Positions 1 to 11,267 are shown, counted from the stretch's first letter. The stretch is 64,000 nucleotides of DNA from Streptomyces sp. YIM 98790 (GCF_011421595.1 NZ_WTLH01000005.1:1-64000), one strand, 5' to 3'. Notes: generated by a model not told the origin, from the letters alone. Translations and numbers: made by a program.

Positions 1-341
1 GCCGCCATGCCGGCCCCCGGCGCGGCGGTGGACGGCGCGCCGGGATGGCCGTGCGCCGGGCCCCCGGTGCCGGCGGTGAGCCCGCACAGCAGCAGGTGCA
101 GGGCGAGCTGGCCCGCGCCCATCAGCAGCACCGTGCGGGAGAGCGGACGGCTCCGCGCGGCGGCCCGCCCGCCCAGCGGTGCCAGCAGCAGTGCCAGAAC
201 GGACAGCCGGTCCGGTCCGGGAAGCCGCCCGCCCGCGGCCAGATGCGCGGCGAGCGCGAGCACCAGGGCCAGCTCCGCCCCGAGCGCGCCGCGCACCGTC
301 CCCCAGGGGACGGTGCGCGGGCGAGGCGGCTGCGGGGACAT
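1..341 (-). CDS. Predicted integral membrane protein, C-terminus cut by window edge
   Basis: The reading frame opens at an ATG at 341 and runs off the left edge, giving about 113 residues. It starts with a Pro/Arg-rich cytoplasmic-looking segment and has two to three Ala/Leu-rich hydrophobic stretches (for example [19 protein letters not shown] and a later [17 protein letters not shown]), then a loop with two His residues ([10 protein letters not shown]). I do not recognise the family. A CebR-like palindrome lies 31 bp upstream of the start, so expression may be under a LacI-family repressor. The frame is supported by the ATG position and by the hydrophobic periodicity, which is lost in the other frames. 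Function is unknown. Confidence 0.55.
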   Translation of the reverse strand, partial: MSPQPPRPRTVPWGTVRGALGAELALVLALAAHLAAGGRLPGPDRLSVLALLLAPLGGRAAARSRPLSRTVLLMGAGQLALHLLLCGLTAGTGGPAHGHPGAPSTAAPGAGMA

Positions 342-371
342 GGATTCCTCGGACAACGAAGGGCAGCGTGT

Positions 372-385
372 TGGGAGCGCTCCCA
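372..385. promoter_or_regulatory. CebR-like LacI-family operator
   Basis: This is a perfect 14-bp palindrome, TGGGAGCGCTCCCA, identical to the cellobiose-repressor (CebR) consensus of streptomycetes. It lies 31 bp upstream of the minus-strand membrane protein gene and about 310 bp upstream of the dismutase. The first is the likelier target. The remainder of the 342-698 gap holds only the dismutase promoter region. Confidence 0.6.
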
Positions 386-630
386 CACACCATGGGCGCG
401 CAACGCCCCGCCGTCAAGAGAGCGCACCCGGGTCACCGTTCCGGATCTCCCGGCGCGGTGGGTGGTGGGGGAGTGGTGCGGGAGCGGCGCGGCCGGCCGG
501 TTCCGGCAGGTGCCGGTGAGGAAAGACGATCACCTTCCCGGAGGAGCGCGCCGCCGGGCGGGCGTTGCGTCCACGGGGAAGCCGACGGGCCGGCCCCGCC
601 GCTGCCATCATGATGCATGTCTCTTGCTGT

Positions 631-645
631 TGCAAGTAATGTGCA
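631..645 (+). promoter_or_regulatory. Nur-like box upstream of dismutase
   Basis: TGCAA-GTAAT-GTGCA matches the Streptomyces nickel-uptake-regulator consensus tGCaa-N5-ttGCA with one mismatch. It lies 54 bp upstream of the dismutase start. In S. coelicolor, nickel-bound Nur represses sodF, so the same control is inferred here. Confidence 0.6.
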
Positions 646-698
646 ATAAGGGCTTAGGGTGGGTGACATCCGATCACCGTTACGGAGAGGAAGCCGCC

Positions 699-1307
699 AT
701 GGGCGTCTACTCGCTGCCCGACCTGCCCTACGACTACGGCGCGCTCGCCCCCGCCATCACCGGCGAGATCCTTGAGCTGCACCACGCCAGGCATCACGCC
801 GCCTACGTCAAGGGCGCCAACGACACCCTGGAGCAGCTCGCCGAGGCCAGGGAGAAGGACGCCCTCACCCCCGCCGGCGTGGTGGGCCTGGAGAAGACCT
901 TCGCCTTCCATCTCTCGGGGCACGTGCTGCACTCGATCTTCTGGCAGAACCTCTCCCCGGACGGCGGCGGCCGTCCCGGCGGGGCGCTGGCCGACGCCAT
1001 CGACGAGCACTTCGGTTCCTTCGAGGCGTTCCGCAGGCAGCTCACCGCGGCCACCACCTCCGTCCAGGGCTCCGGCTGGGGTGTGCTGGCCTGGGAGCCC
1101 CTGGGCCGGCGTCTGATCGTGGAGCAGGTGTACGACCACCACGGCAATGCCGGGCAGGGCTCCACCCCGCTGCTGGTCTTCGACGCCTGGGAGCACGCCT
1201 ACTACCTGCAGTACAAGAACGTCCGCCCCGACTACGTCACCAGGCTGTGGGAACTGGTCGACTGGGCCGATGTCGCCGCCCGCTTCGCCCGGGCCGCCGG
1301 CGGCTGA
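699..1307 (+). CDS. sodF: Iron/manganese superoxide dismutase
   Basis: A 202-residue Fe/Mn-family superoxide dismutase, full length for the family, which converts superoxide to oxygen and hydrogen peroxide in the cytoplasm. The N-terminal helical-hairpin domain begins with [11 protein letters not shown]. The four metal ligands are visible: His28 (in ELHHARHH), His75 (in HLSGHVLH), Asp162 and His166 (in DAWEHAYY). The start is fixed by GGAGAGG at 684-690, nine bases before the ATG. Upstream lies a Nur-like box, so this is the iron-type enzyme expected to be made when nickel is scarce and the Ni enzyme SodN is not. Monocistronic; convergent with the GntR gene. Confidence 0.93.
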   Translation: MGVYSLPDLPYDYGALAPAITGEILELHHARHHAAYVKGANDTLEQLAEAREKDALTPAGVVGLEKTFAFHLSGHVLHSIFWQNLSPDGGGRPGGALADAIDEHFGSFEAFRRQLTAATTSVQGSGWGVLAWEPLGRRLIVEQVYDHHGNAGQGSTPLLVFDAWEHAYYLQYKNVRPDYVTRLWELVDWADVAARFARAAGG

Positions 1308-1384
1308 GCCGCGGTTCCCGGCCCGGACGGCGGCGCGGCGAGGTCTGCTGCATCCGGGGTGCACAGGCCCGGAGCCGGGCAGCA

Positions 1385-1401
1385 GCCGCGGCCGCCGCGG
1401 C
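1385..1401. terminator. Hairpin between convergent sodF and gntR genes
   Basis: GCCGCGG-CCG-CCGCGGC forms a 7-bp GC stem with a 3-nt loop, 78 bp after the sodF stop. It is typical of actinomycete terminators without a U-run. Such stems arise easily at this GC content. Confidence 0.3.
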
Positions 1402-1433
1402 CGGGCTTCCGCTCATCGGGACCGCGGCGGTCG

Positions 1434-1460
1434 CCGGCAGTACCGGCAGTACCGGCAGTG
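1434..1460. repeat. Three tandem copies of a 9-bp unit
   Basis: CCGGCAGTA occurs twice, followed by CCGGCAGTG, in the 310-bp convergent intergenic region 1308-1617. No gene is seen in that region; the repeat is probably inert. Confidence 0.5.
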
Positions 1461-1617
1461 CGGGCAGCAGACCGAGCACCGGCCGGTACCGCCCCGGCAC
1501 GGCATGCCGGTTCCCACGGAACCTCATCGCCTCACGGCTCACCGCCGGGCGACCGGCCCGTGCGCCGGTTCCGCAGCGGGTGCCCGCCGCGGCGGCGGAC
1601 GCGGGGCCGGTGCCGGT

Positions 1618-2355
1618 TCATGGCCGGTCTCCTCGGCCGCGGGGGCGACGGCGGTGCAGGCCGGGAGACTCGGCGATCTCCCGCTCGGCCGCCTCGATGA
1701 TCGACAGCACGGCCGCCGACGCCGCCGCGGCGTCGCCGGCCGCCACGGCCTCCGCCACGGCGCGGTGGAGCGGCAGAGACGCCTCGACCGCGCCGGGGGT
1801 CTGGGAGCTGATGTGGAAGCTGTGTTCCAGCGCGATGCCGACCGCGCGGCCCAGGGAGCCGAGGAGCCGGTTGCCGCCCGCGTTGAGCAGGGCGCGGTGG
1901 AAGGCGATGTCGGCCTCGACGTAGCCGCTGCGCCCGGGCCTCGCCGCCGCGGCCTCCATGGCGGCCAGGGCGTCGTACAGGGCACGTGTCCCGGCCGGGC
2001 CGGCCCGGCGCGCGGCGAGCCCGGCGGCCCCGGGCTCGATGATCCGGCGCAGCTCACCCGTGTCGCGCAGCAGGGCCGCGGGATCTCCGGCCTGTTTCCA
2101 GCGCAGCACGTCACGGTCCAGATGGTTCCAGTGCTCCGGAGGCAGCACGCGGGTGCCCGTGCGCGGACGCACGTCCAGCATCCCCTTGGCCACCAGGGCC
2201 TTCACCGCTTCCCGCAGCGCGCCGCGGCTGACGCCGATGCCGGTGGCGAGCGCGTCCTCGACCGGCAGCGGCTGCCCCGGCTCCCACACGCCGTCCACGA
2301 TGCGCCGGCCGAGCTCGTCGACCACTTGCTGGTGCCTGGTCCGGAAATGCGCCAC
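1618..2355 (-). CDS. FadR-subfamily GntR transcriptional regulator
   Basis: A 245-residue regulator. The N-terminal winged helix (about residues 8-75) contains LPVEDALATGIGVSRGALREAVKALVAKGMLDVRPRTGTRV, the GntR recognition helix and wing. The C-terminal helical FCD domain (about 95-230) has the expected Asp and His positions (ADIAFHRALLNAGGN, HRAVAEAVAAGD) that bind a metal and a carboxylate effector. It is divergent from the sugar-acid dehydratase operon, with two AT-containing inverted repeats between the genes. It therefore probably represses that operon and is released by a sugar acid or a 2-keto-3-deoxy intermediate. The effector is inferred. Confidence 0.88.
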   Translation of the reverse strand: MAHFRTRHQQVVDELGRRIVDGVWEPGQPLPVEDALATGIGVSRGALREAVKALVAKGMLDVRPRTGTRVLPPEHWNHLDRDVLRWKQAGDPAALLRDTGELRRIIEPGAAGLAARRAGPAGTRALYDALAAMEAAAARPGRSGYVEADIAFHRALLNAGGNRLLGSLGRAVGIALEHSFHISSQTPGAVEASLPLHRAVAEAVAAGDAAAASAAVLSIIEAAEREIAESPGLHRRRPRGRGDRP

Positions 2356-2389
2356 GGCCCGCGCTCACCCCCTGGACGGGATACATCGA

Positions 2390-2434
2390 ATCATTTAATG
2401 ATGCTCCATGGTACGGGTCCACGGGCCCGTACCA
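2390..2434. promoter_or_regulatory. Paired inverted repeats, candidate GntR operator
   Basis: Two palindromes lie between the divergent regulator and dehydratase. ATCATTTAATGAT (2390-2402) is a perfect 6-bp inverted repeat around one base and is unusually AT-rich for this DNA. TGGTACGGG...CCCGTACCA (2409-2417 and 2426-2434) is a 9-bp inverted repeat with an 8-bp spacer. Either could be the operator. Confidence 0.5.
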
Positions 2435-2574
2435 ACGCACGACGGGCGGCGTCCCCCGATGACCGGTGCCGGCAGCAACGCCGGCACGCGCCCCGCCCCA
2501 CCGCTCGCCTCGGCAGGCGCCGCGCGGGCATCCACCGGCGCATCGGCGGACACCACAACCACAGGAGCAGGTAC

Positions 2575-4311
2575 ATGACGGACGCGAAACGGACGAGCCG
2601 CCGCAGCCAGGCATGGTTCGGCGCACAGGGCCGCAGCGGGATGCTGTACCGCTCCTGGATGCGCAACCAGGGCTTCGGCCACGAGGTGTTCGACGGGCGC
2701 CCGGTCATCGGCATCGCGACCAGCGCCTCGGAGCTCGCCCCGTGCAACGCCCACCTGACCCGGGTCGCCGAAGCCGTCAAGCGCGGCGTGTGGCAGGCAG
2801 GCGGCTTCCCGCTCCAGTTCCCCACCATGGCCACCGGCGAGACGCTGATGCGCCCCACCGCCATGCTCTACCGCAACCTCATGGCCATGGAGGTCGAGGA
2901 GCTGATCCGGGCCAACCCGCTCGACGGGGTCGTGCTGCTGTCCGGCTGCGACAAGACGACGCCCGCCATGCTCATGGGCGCCGCCAGTGTCGACCTGCCG
3001 GCCGTCATGGTCACCGGCGGGCCGATGCTCAACGGAAAGTACCGGGGCCAGGACGTGGGCTCCGGCACGCACGTGTGGAAGTTCGAGGAGGACCTCAAGA
3101 CCGGCCGGATGACGCAGGAGGAGTGCTTCTTCGCCGAAGGCTGCATGGCCCGTTCCGACGGCCACTGCATGACGATGGGGACCGCCTCCACGATGGCCTG
3201 CATGGCCGAGGCACTCGGCATGCAGCTGCCGGGCTCCGCGGCCTGGCCGGCCGCCGACTCCCGGCGGATGGAGACCGCGCAGGCGGCGGGCCGGCGCATC
3301 GTGCGGATGGTGGAGGAGGAGCTGCGCCCCTCGCGCATCCTGACCCGTGCGGCGTTCGAGAACGCCATCCGGGTCAACGCGGCGATCGGCGGCTCCACCA
3401 ACGCCATCATCCATCTCACCGCCCTCGCCGGACGCGTCGGCGTCGACCTGGGCCCGGAGGACTTCGACGCCCTGGCCCGCGCGGTGCCGACCCTGGTCAA
3501 CCTGATGCCCAGCGGCCGGTACCTGATGGAGGACTTCTGCTACGCGGGCGGGCTGCCCGCGGTGATGGCCGAACTGCTCCGCGGCAAGCTGCTGCACGGC
3601 GAGCAGCTCACCGTCACCGGACGCGGTGTCGCCGAGAACGTCCGGGACGCCGAGCGGCTCGACCCGGACGTCATCACCGGCCTCGACGCCCCGTTCCAGC
3701 CGGCCGGGACCGGTACCGCCGTCCTGCGCGGCAACCTGTGCCCGGACGGCGCGGTGATCAAGCAGTCCGCCGCTTCCGCGCACCTGCTCACCCACCGCGG
3801 CCCCGCGCGCGTCTTCGACTCCCCCGAGGCGTACCACCGGGTCGCCGACGACCCGGACCTCGATGTCGACGAGAACACCGTGATCGTCATCCGCAACGCC
3901 GGCCCCAGGGGTTACCCCGGCATGCCCGAGGTCTCCAACGTGCCGCTGCCCGCCAGACTGCTGAAGGCCGGCGTCACCGACATGGTGCGCATCTGCGACG
4001 GCCGGATGAGCGGCACCGGATACGGAACCGTGGTTCTGCACGTCGCGCCCGAGGCAGCCGTCGGAGGACCCCTCGCCCTGGTGCGGGACGGAGACCGGAT
4101 CGCCCTCGACGTGCCGAACCGCACGCTGCACCTGGACGTGGACGACGCCGAACTCCTGCGGCGCCGGCAGGCATGGCAGCCGCCCGCGGAGCAGTACACC
4201 GGCGGCTACGCCTGGCTCTACACCCAGCACGTCGAACAGGCCGACAAGGGCGCCGACTTCGGATTCCTGCGCGGATGCCGCGGGCACGAGGTCCCGCGCG
4301 ACTCCCACTGA
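2575..4311 (+). CDS. IlvD/Edd-family sugar-acid dehydratase
   Basis: A 578-residue member of the IlvD/Edd family (dihydroxy-acid and sugar-acid dehydratases; Fe-S and Mg dependent). Cluster-ligand cysteines are visible in LSGCDKTTPAMLMGA, in the GCMARSDGHCMTMGTAST region, and in RNAGPRGYPGMPE...RICDGRMSGTGYG. It most resembles the branch acting on aldonic acids (L-arabonate, D-xylonate, D-galactonate) rather than the branched-chain pathway enzyme. The context supports that: the next gene is a 2-keto-3-deoxy-sugar-acid dehydratase-type FAH protein and the divergent gene is a GntR regulator. Start is the ATG after an AGGAG at 2563-2567. The substrate is inferred. Confidence 0.85.
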   Translation: MTDAKRTSRRSQAWFGAQGRSGMLYRSWMRNQGFGHEVFDGRPVIGIATSASELAPCNAHLTRVAEAVKRGVWQAGGFPLQFPTMATGETLMRPTAMLYRNLMAMEVEELIRANPLDGVVLLSGCDKTTPAMLMGAASVDLPAVMVTGGPMLNGKYRGQDVGSGTHVWKFEEDLKTGRMTQEECFFAEGCMARSDGHCMTMGTASTMACMAEALGMQLPGSAAWPAADSRRMETAQAAGRRIVRMVEEELRPSRILTRAAFENAIRVNAAIGGSTNAIIHLTALAGRVGVDLGPEDFDALARAVPTLVNLMPSGRYLMEDFCYAGGLPAVMAELLRGKLLHGEQLTVTGRGVAENVRDAERLDPDVITGLDAPFQPAGTGTAVLRGNLCPDGAVIKQSAASAHLLTHRGPARVFDSPEAYHRVADDPDLDVDENTVIVIRNAGPRGYPGMPEVSNVPLPARLLKAGVTDMVRICDGRMSGTGYGTVVLHVAPEAAVGGPLALVRDGDRIALDVPNRTLHLDVDDAELLRRRQAWQPPAEQYTGGYAWLYTQHVEQADKGADFGFLRGCRGHEVPRDSH

Positions 4312-4360
4312 GCCCGGCACCCCAGCGGCACCACCCCTCGAATCCCGGGAGAGCACCACC

Positions 4361-5551
4361 GTGGAACCGGCAGCAACCCGCCCCCGCCCCGCCCTCACGC
4401 CCGGCACCGTCCTGCCGGAGGACGCGGCAGCGGCCGCCCTCGTCGCACGGGTCCATGAGCCGCGGTGGGGCGGGCCGTGCGTGGCCGCGGTCCGCGGCGG
4501 TCACGCCGTCGACCTGACCGCCGTCGCGCCCACCGTCTCGGACCTGCTGGAACGCGAGGACGCGGCCACGGTCGTCCGCGAGGCCCCCGGCGGCCACGCC
4601 TGGCCCCTCGACGAGCTGCTGGAGGCGACCGCCACCGGCCGCCGGGACGCCCCGCACCTGCTCGCCCCCGTCGACCTGCAGGTGATCAAGGCCGCGGGCG
4701 TCACCTTCGCCCGGAGCCTGCTGGAGCGGGTCGTCGAAGAACGCACGGGCGGCGATCCGGCGCAGGCCGCCCGGATACGGACCCGCATCGGGCAGGTGGT
4801 GGGCGGCGCACTCGACGGCATCCGCCCCGGGTCGCCGGAGGCCGGCCGGGCCAGGGAACTCCTGGTGTCCGAGGGGCTGTGGTCGCAGTACCTGGAGGTC
4901 GGCATCGGGCCGGACCCGGAGGTGTTCACCAAGGCCCCGGTGCTGTCCGCGGTCGGCACCGGGGCCGACATCGGGGTGCTCGCCGCCTCCGTGTGGAACA
5001 ACCCCGAGCCCGAGGCCGTCCTCGTCGTGGACTCGCGCGGCCGGGTGCGCGGAGCGACCCTGGGCAACGACGTCAACCTCCGGGACATCGAAGGACGCAG
5101 CGCACTGCTGCTGTCCCGCGCCAAGGACAACAACGCCTCCTGCGCCATCGGCCCGTTCGTCCGCCTGCTCGACGACGGCTTCGGCATCGACGCCGTGCGC
5201 GGGCTCGACATCGACCTGCGGATCGACGGCACGGACGGCTACGTCCTGCACGGCAGCAGCTCCATGCGCGAGATCAGCCGCGATGTGCTCGATCTGGTGG
5301 CCGCCACCCACGGTGCGCACCACCAGTACCCGGACGGCTTCGTGCTGTTCACCGGCACCCTGTTCGCCCCCACCGAGGACCGGCACGCACCGGGTGAGGG
5401 GTTCACCCACGAACACGGCGACATCGTGCGGATCTCCAGCCCCCGGCTCGGAGCTCTGGTCAACACCGTCGTCCCCAGCGAGCAGGCCGCCCCGTGGACC
5501 TTCGGCGTGCGGGCACTGATGCGCAACCTGGCCCGGCGCGGCCTGCTGTGA
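4361..5551 (+). CDS. Fumarylacetoacetate-hydrolase-fold protein, probable 2-keto-3-deoxy-sugar-acid dehydratase
   Basis: A 396-residue FAH-fold protein starting at a GTG. Its layout matches the 2-keto-3-deoxy-L-arabonate (or D-xylonate) dehydratase branch rather than true fumarylacetoacetase. The FAH metal site is expected in the SQYLEVGIGPDPEVFTKAPVLS and GNDVNLRDIEGRSALLLSRAKDNNASCAIGP regions. It follows the dehydratase by 49 bp and is likely co-transcribed. Together they would take an aldonic acid to 2-keto-3-deoxy acid and then to 2,5-dioxo-acid (alpha-ketoglutarate semialdehyde). The semialdehyde dehydrogenase that would complete this Weimberg-type route is not in the window. Confidence 0.8.
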   Translation: MEPAATRPRPALTPGTVLPEDAAAAALVARVHEPRWGGPCVAAVRGGHAVDLTAVAPTVSDLLEREDAATVVREAPGGHAWPLDELLEATATGRRDAPHLLAPVDLQVIKAAGVTFARSLLERVVEERTGGDPAQAARIRTRIGQVVGGALDGIRPGSPEAGRARELLVSEGLWSQYLEVGIGPDPEVFTKAPVLSAVGTGADIGVLAASVWNNPEPEAVLVVDSRGRVRGATLGNDVNLRDIEGRSALLLSRAKDNNASCAIGPFVRLLDDGFGIDAVRGLDIDLRIDGTDGYVLHGSSSMREISRDVLDLVAATHGAHHQYPDGFVLFTGTLFAPTEDRHAPGEGFTHEHGDIVRISSPRLGALVNTVVPSEQAAPWTFGVRALMRNLARRGLL

Positions 5552-5713
5552 GCCCGCCGGGTACGAGGCCACGCGGCGTGCGGCGCCGGCCCCCGCCGGC
5601 GGAGACCGGAAACCCGGCCGCGGGGGAGGGCCGGTGCCCGCCGGAGCAGCCCTTCCTTCCGCCGTGCGGAGGACATGCGGTTTTCCTCCCGGCGGGACGG
5701 GCACCGGGAAGCC

Positions 5714-6970
5714 ATGCCTCATCACCGCCGACCGCTCCTCGACCGCACGGCCCTCCTGCTCGCGGAGGGCTACGCCTGGCTCCCGGACCGGATGCGGCGC
5801 GCCCCGGACCACGCCCTGCACACCCGTGTGCTCGGACGGCAGGCCCTGGCCCTGCGCGGCCCGGAAGCCGTCCGGTTCTTCTACGACGAACGGTACGTGC
5901 ACCGGCACGGGGCCGTTCCGGAGCCGGTGCTCAGCACCCTCTTCGGCCACGGGGCCGTGCACACCCTGGACGGGGAGGAGCACCGCGTCCGCAAGCGGAT
6001 GTTCCTGTCGCTCCTCACCCCGCCGGACCGGGTGGCGGATCTCGTCGCACACGTCACCGCGGCCTGGGACGAGGCGGTGGAGTCGTGGGCCCGGCGCCGG
6101 GGGGCCGTGGTGCTGTTCGACGAGGCGGCGCAGGTCCTCACCGCCGGGGTCTGCCGGTGGGCCGGGGTGCCGCCGGAGGCCGGCCGGGTCGCAGCGGTGG
6201 CCCGGGACCTGGTGGCCATGGTCGACGGTTTCGCCACACTCGGGCCGCGCCACTGGCGCGCCCGCACGGCCCGCCGCCGGTGCGAGAAGTGGCTGGCTCC
6301 CCTGGTCGAGGACGTACGGTCGGGCGCGCTCACCGTTCCGGAGGACTCGGTGCTCGCCGCGGTGGCGCGGCACCGGGACGCCGGTGACCGGATGCCCGGC
6401 CCCCGCACGGCCGCGGTCGAACTGCTGAACGTGCTGCGCCCCACGGTGGCGATCGCCTGGTACGTCGCCTTCGCCGGACATGCCCTGCACCGCTGGCCCG
6501 CCAACCGGGACCGGCTGCGCGAGGGTGACGCGGAGTACACCACCGCCTTCGTCCACGAACTGCGCCGCTTCTACCCCTTCGCACCCTTCAGCGGAGGCCG
6601 GGCGGCCACCGGACTGTCCTGGCGGGGCGCGGCCGTCCCCGCCGGAGGGGTCGTCCTGCTGGACATCTACGGGCAGAACCACGACCCCGGGCTGTGGGGC
6701 GACCCGTACGGGTTCCGGCCCGGGCGCTTCCTGGAGCGGCCCCCGGAACGGGACGAACTCATCCCCCAGGGCGGCGGCGATGCCTCGGCGGGCCACCGGT
6801 GCCCCGGGGAAGCGATCACGGTCGCCGTGCTGGAGGCACTTGCCGTCCGGCTGGCCCGCCTGGACTACCGGGTACCGCCGCAGGATCTCGGCATCCCCCT
6901 GCGACGGGTGCCGAGCCGGCCGCGCAGCGGGGTCCTGATCGAACCCGCTCCCTCCGCCGGCTCTCCCTGA
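5714..6970 (+). CDS. CYP152-family P450 peroxygenase (fatty acid hydroxylase/decarboxylase type)
   Basis: A 418-residue P450 of the hydrogen-peroxide-using CYP152 family. The acid-alcohol pair of ordinary P450s is replaced by Arg242-Pro243 ([11 protein letters not shown]), which binds the substrate carboxylate. The heme Cys is Cys363 (GHRCPGE), and the family block [13 protein letters not shown] is present. Residue 83 in GAVHTLDG is His, the residue at the OleT His85 position, where the Bacillus beta-hydroxylase has Gln. It therefore may form 1-alkenes as well as hydroxy acids. An ATG at 5675 is in frame, but its GGAGG is only two bases away, so 5714 is preferred. No redox partner is adjacent, as expected for a peroxygenase. 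Confidence 0.85.
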   Translation: MPHHRRPLLDRTALLLAEGYAWLPDRMRRAPDHALHTRVLGRQALALRGPEAVRFFYDERYVHRHGAVPEPVLSTLFGHGAVHTLDGEEHRVRKRMFLSLLTPPDRVADLVAHVTAAWDEAVESWARRRGAVVLFDEAAQVLTAGVCRWAGVPPEAGRVAAVARDLVAMVDGFATLGPRHWRARTARRRCEKWLAPLVEDVRSGALTVPEDSVLAAVARHRDAGDRMPGPRTAAVELLNVLRPTVAIAWYVAFAGHALHRWPANRDRLREGDAEYTTAFVHELRRFYPFAPFSGGRAATGLSWRGAAVPAGGVVLLDIYGQNHDPGLWGDPYGFRPGRFLERPPERDELIPQGGGDASAGHRCPGEAITVAVLEALAVRLARLDYRVPPQDLGIPLRRVPSRPRSGVLIEPAPSAGSP

Positions 6971-7134
6971 ACGTCCCGGCCGCCGGGCCCTTCCCGGCCC
7001 GGCGCGCCGCCGAGGAGCGACACGGGCGCGGATGTCCACCCTCTTCCGGAATTGCGCTGCTACAACAGACAGCCGGCGAACAACCGGCGGCAGGCGCGAA
7101 CGGTACCGCGCGCGTCAATGAGAGGAATTGCGCC

Positions 7135-8838
<1,704 letters not shown>

Positions 8839-8854
8839 CCGCCCGGGAGCCGTG

Positions 8855-9208
8855 ATGGATCTCCAGAGCCAGGCCCGCCTCACCGTGGAGCAGCTGGAGG
8901 GCTATCTGCGGGCCCGCGCGGAGGCAGCCGTGGCCCGCCGCGACGGCGAGGCGCTGGCCGACCGCATGCCCTGGCTGACCACCGCCCAGCGCGAGGAGTT
9001 CGTGCGGCTCTACGCCGAGGACCGCATCGGCCTCACCCGCTGCACCCTGCGCGCCCTGACCCGCCGCTGCCGCGAGCTGCGCGCCGAGTACGAGGCCCGC
9101 TACGCCGAACTGCGCCGGCGCCTGCTGACCGTGATCGTGGCCGTTCTGCTCGGCGCCCTCGCCGCGGCCCTAGCCGTGACGGCACTGCTGCTGCCCCGCA
9201 TCGGCTGA
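8855..9208 (+). CDS. Small protein with C-terminal membrane anchor
   Basis: A 117-residue protein beginning MDLQSQARLTVEQLEGYLRA, 16 bp after ctaD and likely in the same transcript. The first 85 residues are charged and predicted helical (many Glu/Arg, DRMPWLTTAQREEFVRLYAEDRIGLTRC). One strong transmembrane segment (VIVAVLLGALAAALAVTALLL) ends the protein. GGGAG lies five bases before the ATG; a GTG three bases earlier is the alternative. Function is unknown, but position suggests an accessory to the oxidase subunit. Confidence 0.75.
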   Translation: MDLQSQARLTVEQLEGYLRARAEAAVARRDGEALADRMPWLTTAQREEFVRLYAEDRIGLTRCTLRALTRRCRELRAEYEARYAELRRRLLTVIVAVLLGALAAALAVTALLLPRIG

Positions 9209-9213
9209 CGCGG

Positions 9214-11267
9214 TCAGGACGGGCCGGCGGGCAGCCGCAGGGCGATCATGGCGACGTCGTCGTCACCGCCGGTGGGCAGCATTCCGGCCAGCAGGTCGTC
9301 GCAGAACACCCCCAGGGGGCGGCGGGCCGCCGACACCGCCCGGCCGTGCAGCCGGTCCAGGCCGTCCGTGAGGTCTTCGCCGCGGCGCTCCACCAGGCCG
9401 TCGGTGTAGAGCAGCACGGTGGAGCCGGCGGCAGCAGCTCATGGGCGGTGCTGTGGCGGGGGTCCGGGACGAGCCCGATGAGCGGATGGCGCGCCGCGGT
9501 CAGGAACCGGGCCGTCCCGTCGGCCTGGACGAGCAGCGGGGGCGGGTGACCCGCAACGGCGTACTGGAGACGGGCACCGCCGGGTGCGGGGTTCTCGACG
9601 CGAGCCACGATGCAGGTGGCCGTGCACTCCGAGTAAAGGCTCTGCACGCAGGTGTCGAGGCGGCGCAGGATCTCCCCGGCGGGCTCCCCGCGGTCCAGGG
9701 CCAGGCCGCGGAGCATGTTGCGCAGCTGGCTCATGGTGACGGCCGCGGGCAGGTCGTGACCGGCGACGTCGCCGATGGTCAGGATGGTGGCACCGTCACG
9801 CAGGATGAAGGAGTCGTACCAGTCGCCGCCGACCTCGGTACCGAGGGTACTGGGCCGGTAGCGGACGGCGATGTCCATGCCGGGCACGTCGGGCGGTGCG
9901 GTGAGAAGGCTGCGCTGGAGGGCGAGCGCGACCTGCCGGGTGCGCTGGAATTCGAGGGCGTTGCGCAGCGGGGCATGGGCCCGTTCGAGAAGTTCGCTCA
10001 GCAGGTCGATCTCGGGGCGGCCCAGCGGCGGGTGGTCGCCGCTGACGGAGGCGGTGAGCAGGGCGGCGGTGACGCCGTCGACGACAACGGGGAGCACGGC
10101 GACACTGTTGGTGCCGTCCGCCAGCCACGGCTCCTCTCCCGGCGGGGCCAGGCCGGGCGGGGGCTCGCCGGGCGGGAAGACGGCATGGACGGTGCGGCGC
10201 TGCTCCGCGGCGCGGGCAAGCGCGCTTCCGGGCCGCAGGTGCTTCTCATGGTGCGGGGGCAGTCCGGGCAGGCCGGGGCGGGTGACGGCGACGACGCGTT
10301 CGGCGGACAGCGCGGTGCCCTCGGGGCGGTCAAGGGACTGCGGGAGGAAATAGATGGCGCAGGCGTCGGCGAGTTCGGGCACGATCACCTCGGACAGGGC
10401 GGCGAGCATGTCCTCCAGCCGGACCTTCTCGGCGGTGGCGGCAGCGGTGCGGGCCAGCAATTCCTCGCGGCAACTCTCCTGCCACTGCTGTTCGACGTCC
10501 GCACAGGTGCCCACCCACTCGATCACCGCGTCGCCGTCGCGGACGGGCGCGGCGTGGATGGCGAAGTGCCGGTATCCGCCGTCGGCCAGGCGCAGCCGGT
10601 AGGTGTGGGTGAACAGCGGGGGGACCTCGGCCAGCGCCCGGCTCCACGCCGTGAGAATCGCGTCGCGGTCCTCGGGGTGGACGGCGTTGATCCATCCATC
10701 GCCGCGGAACTCCTCCCAGGTCTGGCCCGTCACGCGTTCCCAGCCGGGGCTCGGCTCCGTCACTCCGCCCTGGGGCGCCGTGACCCACACCATCTGCGTG
10801 CCGGCATTGGCCAGACTGCGGTAGCGCAGCAGCGCACGGCGGCGCTGCTCGGACAGGACCCGGATTCTCTCCGCGGCCTCCACCTGCTCCGTGTCCTCCG
10901 CCACGATGGCCGGCACGCCGTGCTCACCGGCACCGAGTGTCGCCCGGGAGATGCTGAAGCTGAAGTAGCGCCTCGGGCTCTGCGCCGATTCCGGGAAGGC
11001 CAGGTCGACGGGGGCCGTGGCCAGGCGTTCGGCCCGTCCGGTGGTGAACACCCGGTCGAAGATCCCGAAGTAGCCGGACTGCGCGAGGTCGGGAAAGGCG
11101 TCCCGGAGCGGCACGCCCTGCGGCCGGTCGCCGAAGGTCTCCCGGAAGACGGCGTTGGTGTAGGCGATGCGGTGGTCGGGGCCGTGGGTGACGATCACCC
11201 CCACGGGAGCCGGGTCGAAGACGTGGAGCCGGATACCGCTGGACAGGCGCTGTGTCTCCTCGCTCAT
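9214..11267 (-). pseudogene. PAS-PAS-GAF-SpoIIE (PP2C) phosphatase, frameshifted near 9425
   Basis: The frame from the ATG at 11267 (GGGGAG six bases upstream) encodes two PAS-like regions (about residues 12-130 and 150-275), a GAF-like region (about 300-450) and a SpoIIE/PP2C domain (EVGGDWYDSFIL...IGDVAGHDLPAA). Such proteins dephosphorylate anti-anti-sigma factors in the RsbU type of stress pathway. After PDPRHSTAHELLPP the frame breaks. The expected continuation, beginning with a Gly-Ser-Thr-Val-type turn and then LLYTDGLVERRGEDL to GDDDVAMIALRL, is in another frame. One base (a G on the coding strand) appears missing around 9424-9428. Either the gene is inactive or the assembly has an error. 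The lost tail carries the last metal-binding Asp. Confidence 0.8.

Noticed and set aside
3974-7039. Long minus-strand open frame antisense to the dehydratase, FAH protein and P450
   Set aside because: Low-complexity translation; all three plus-strand genes have complete motifs.
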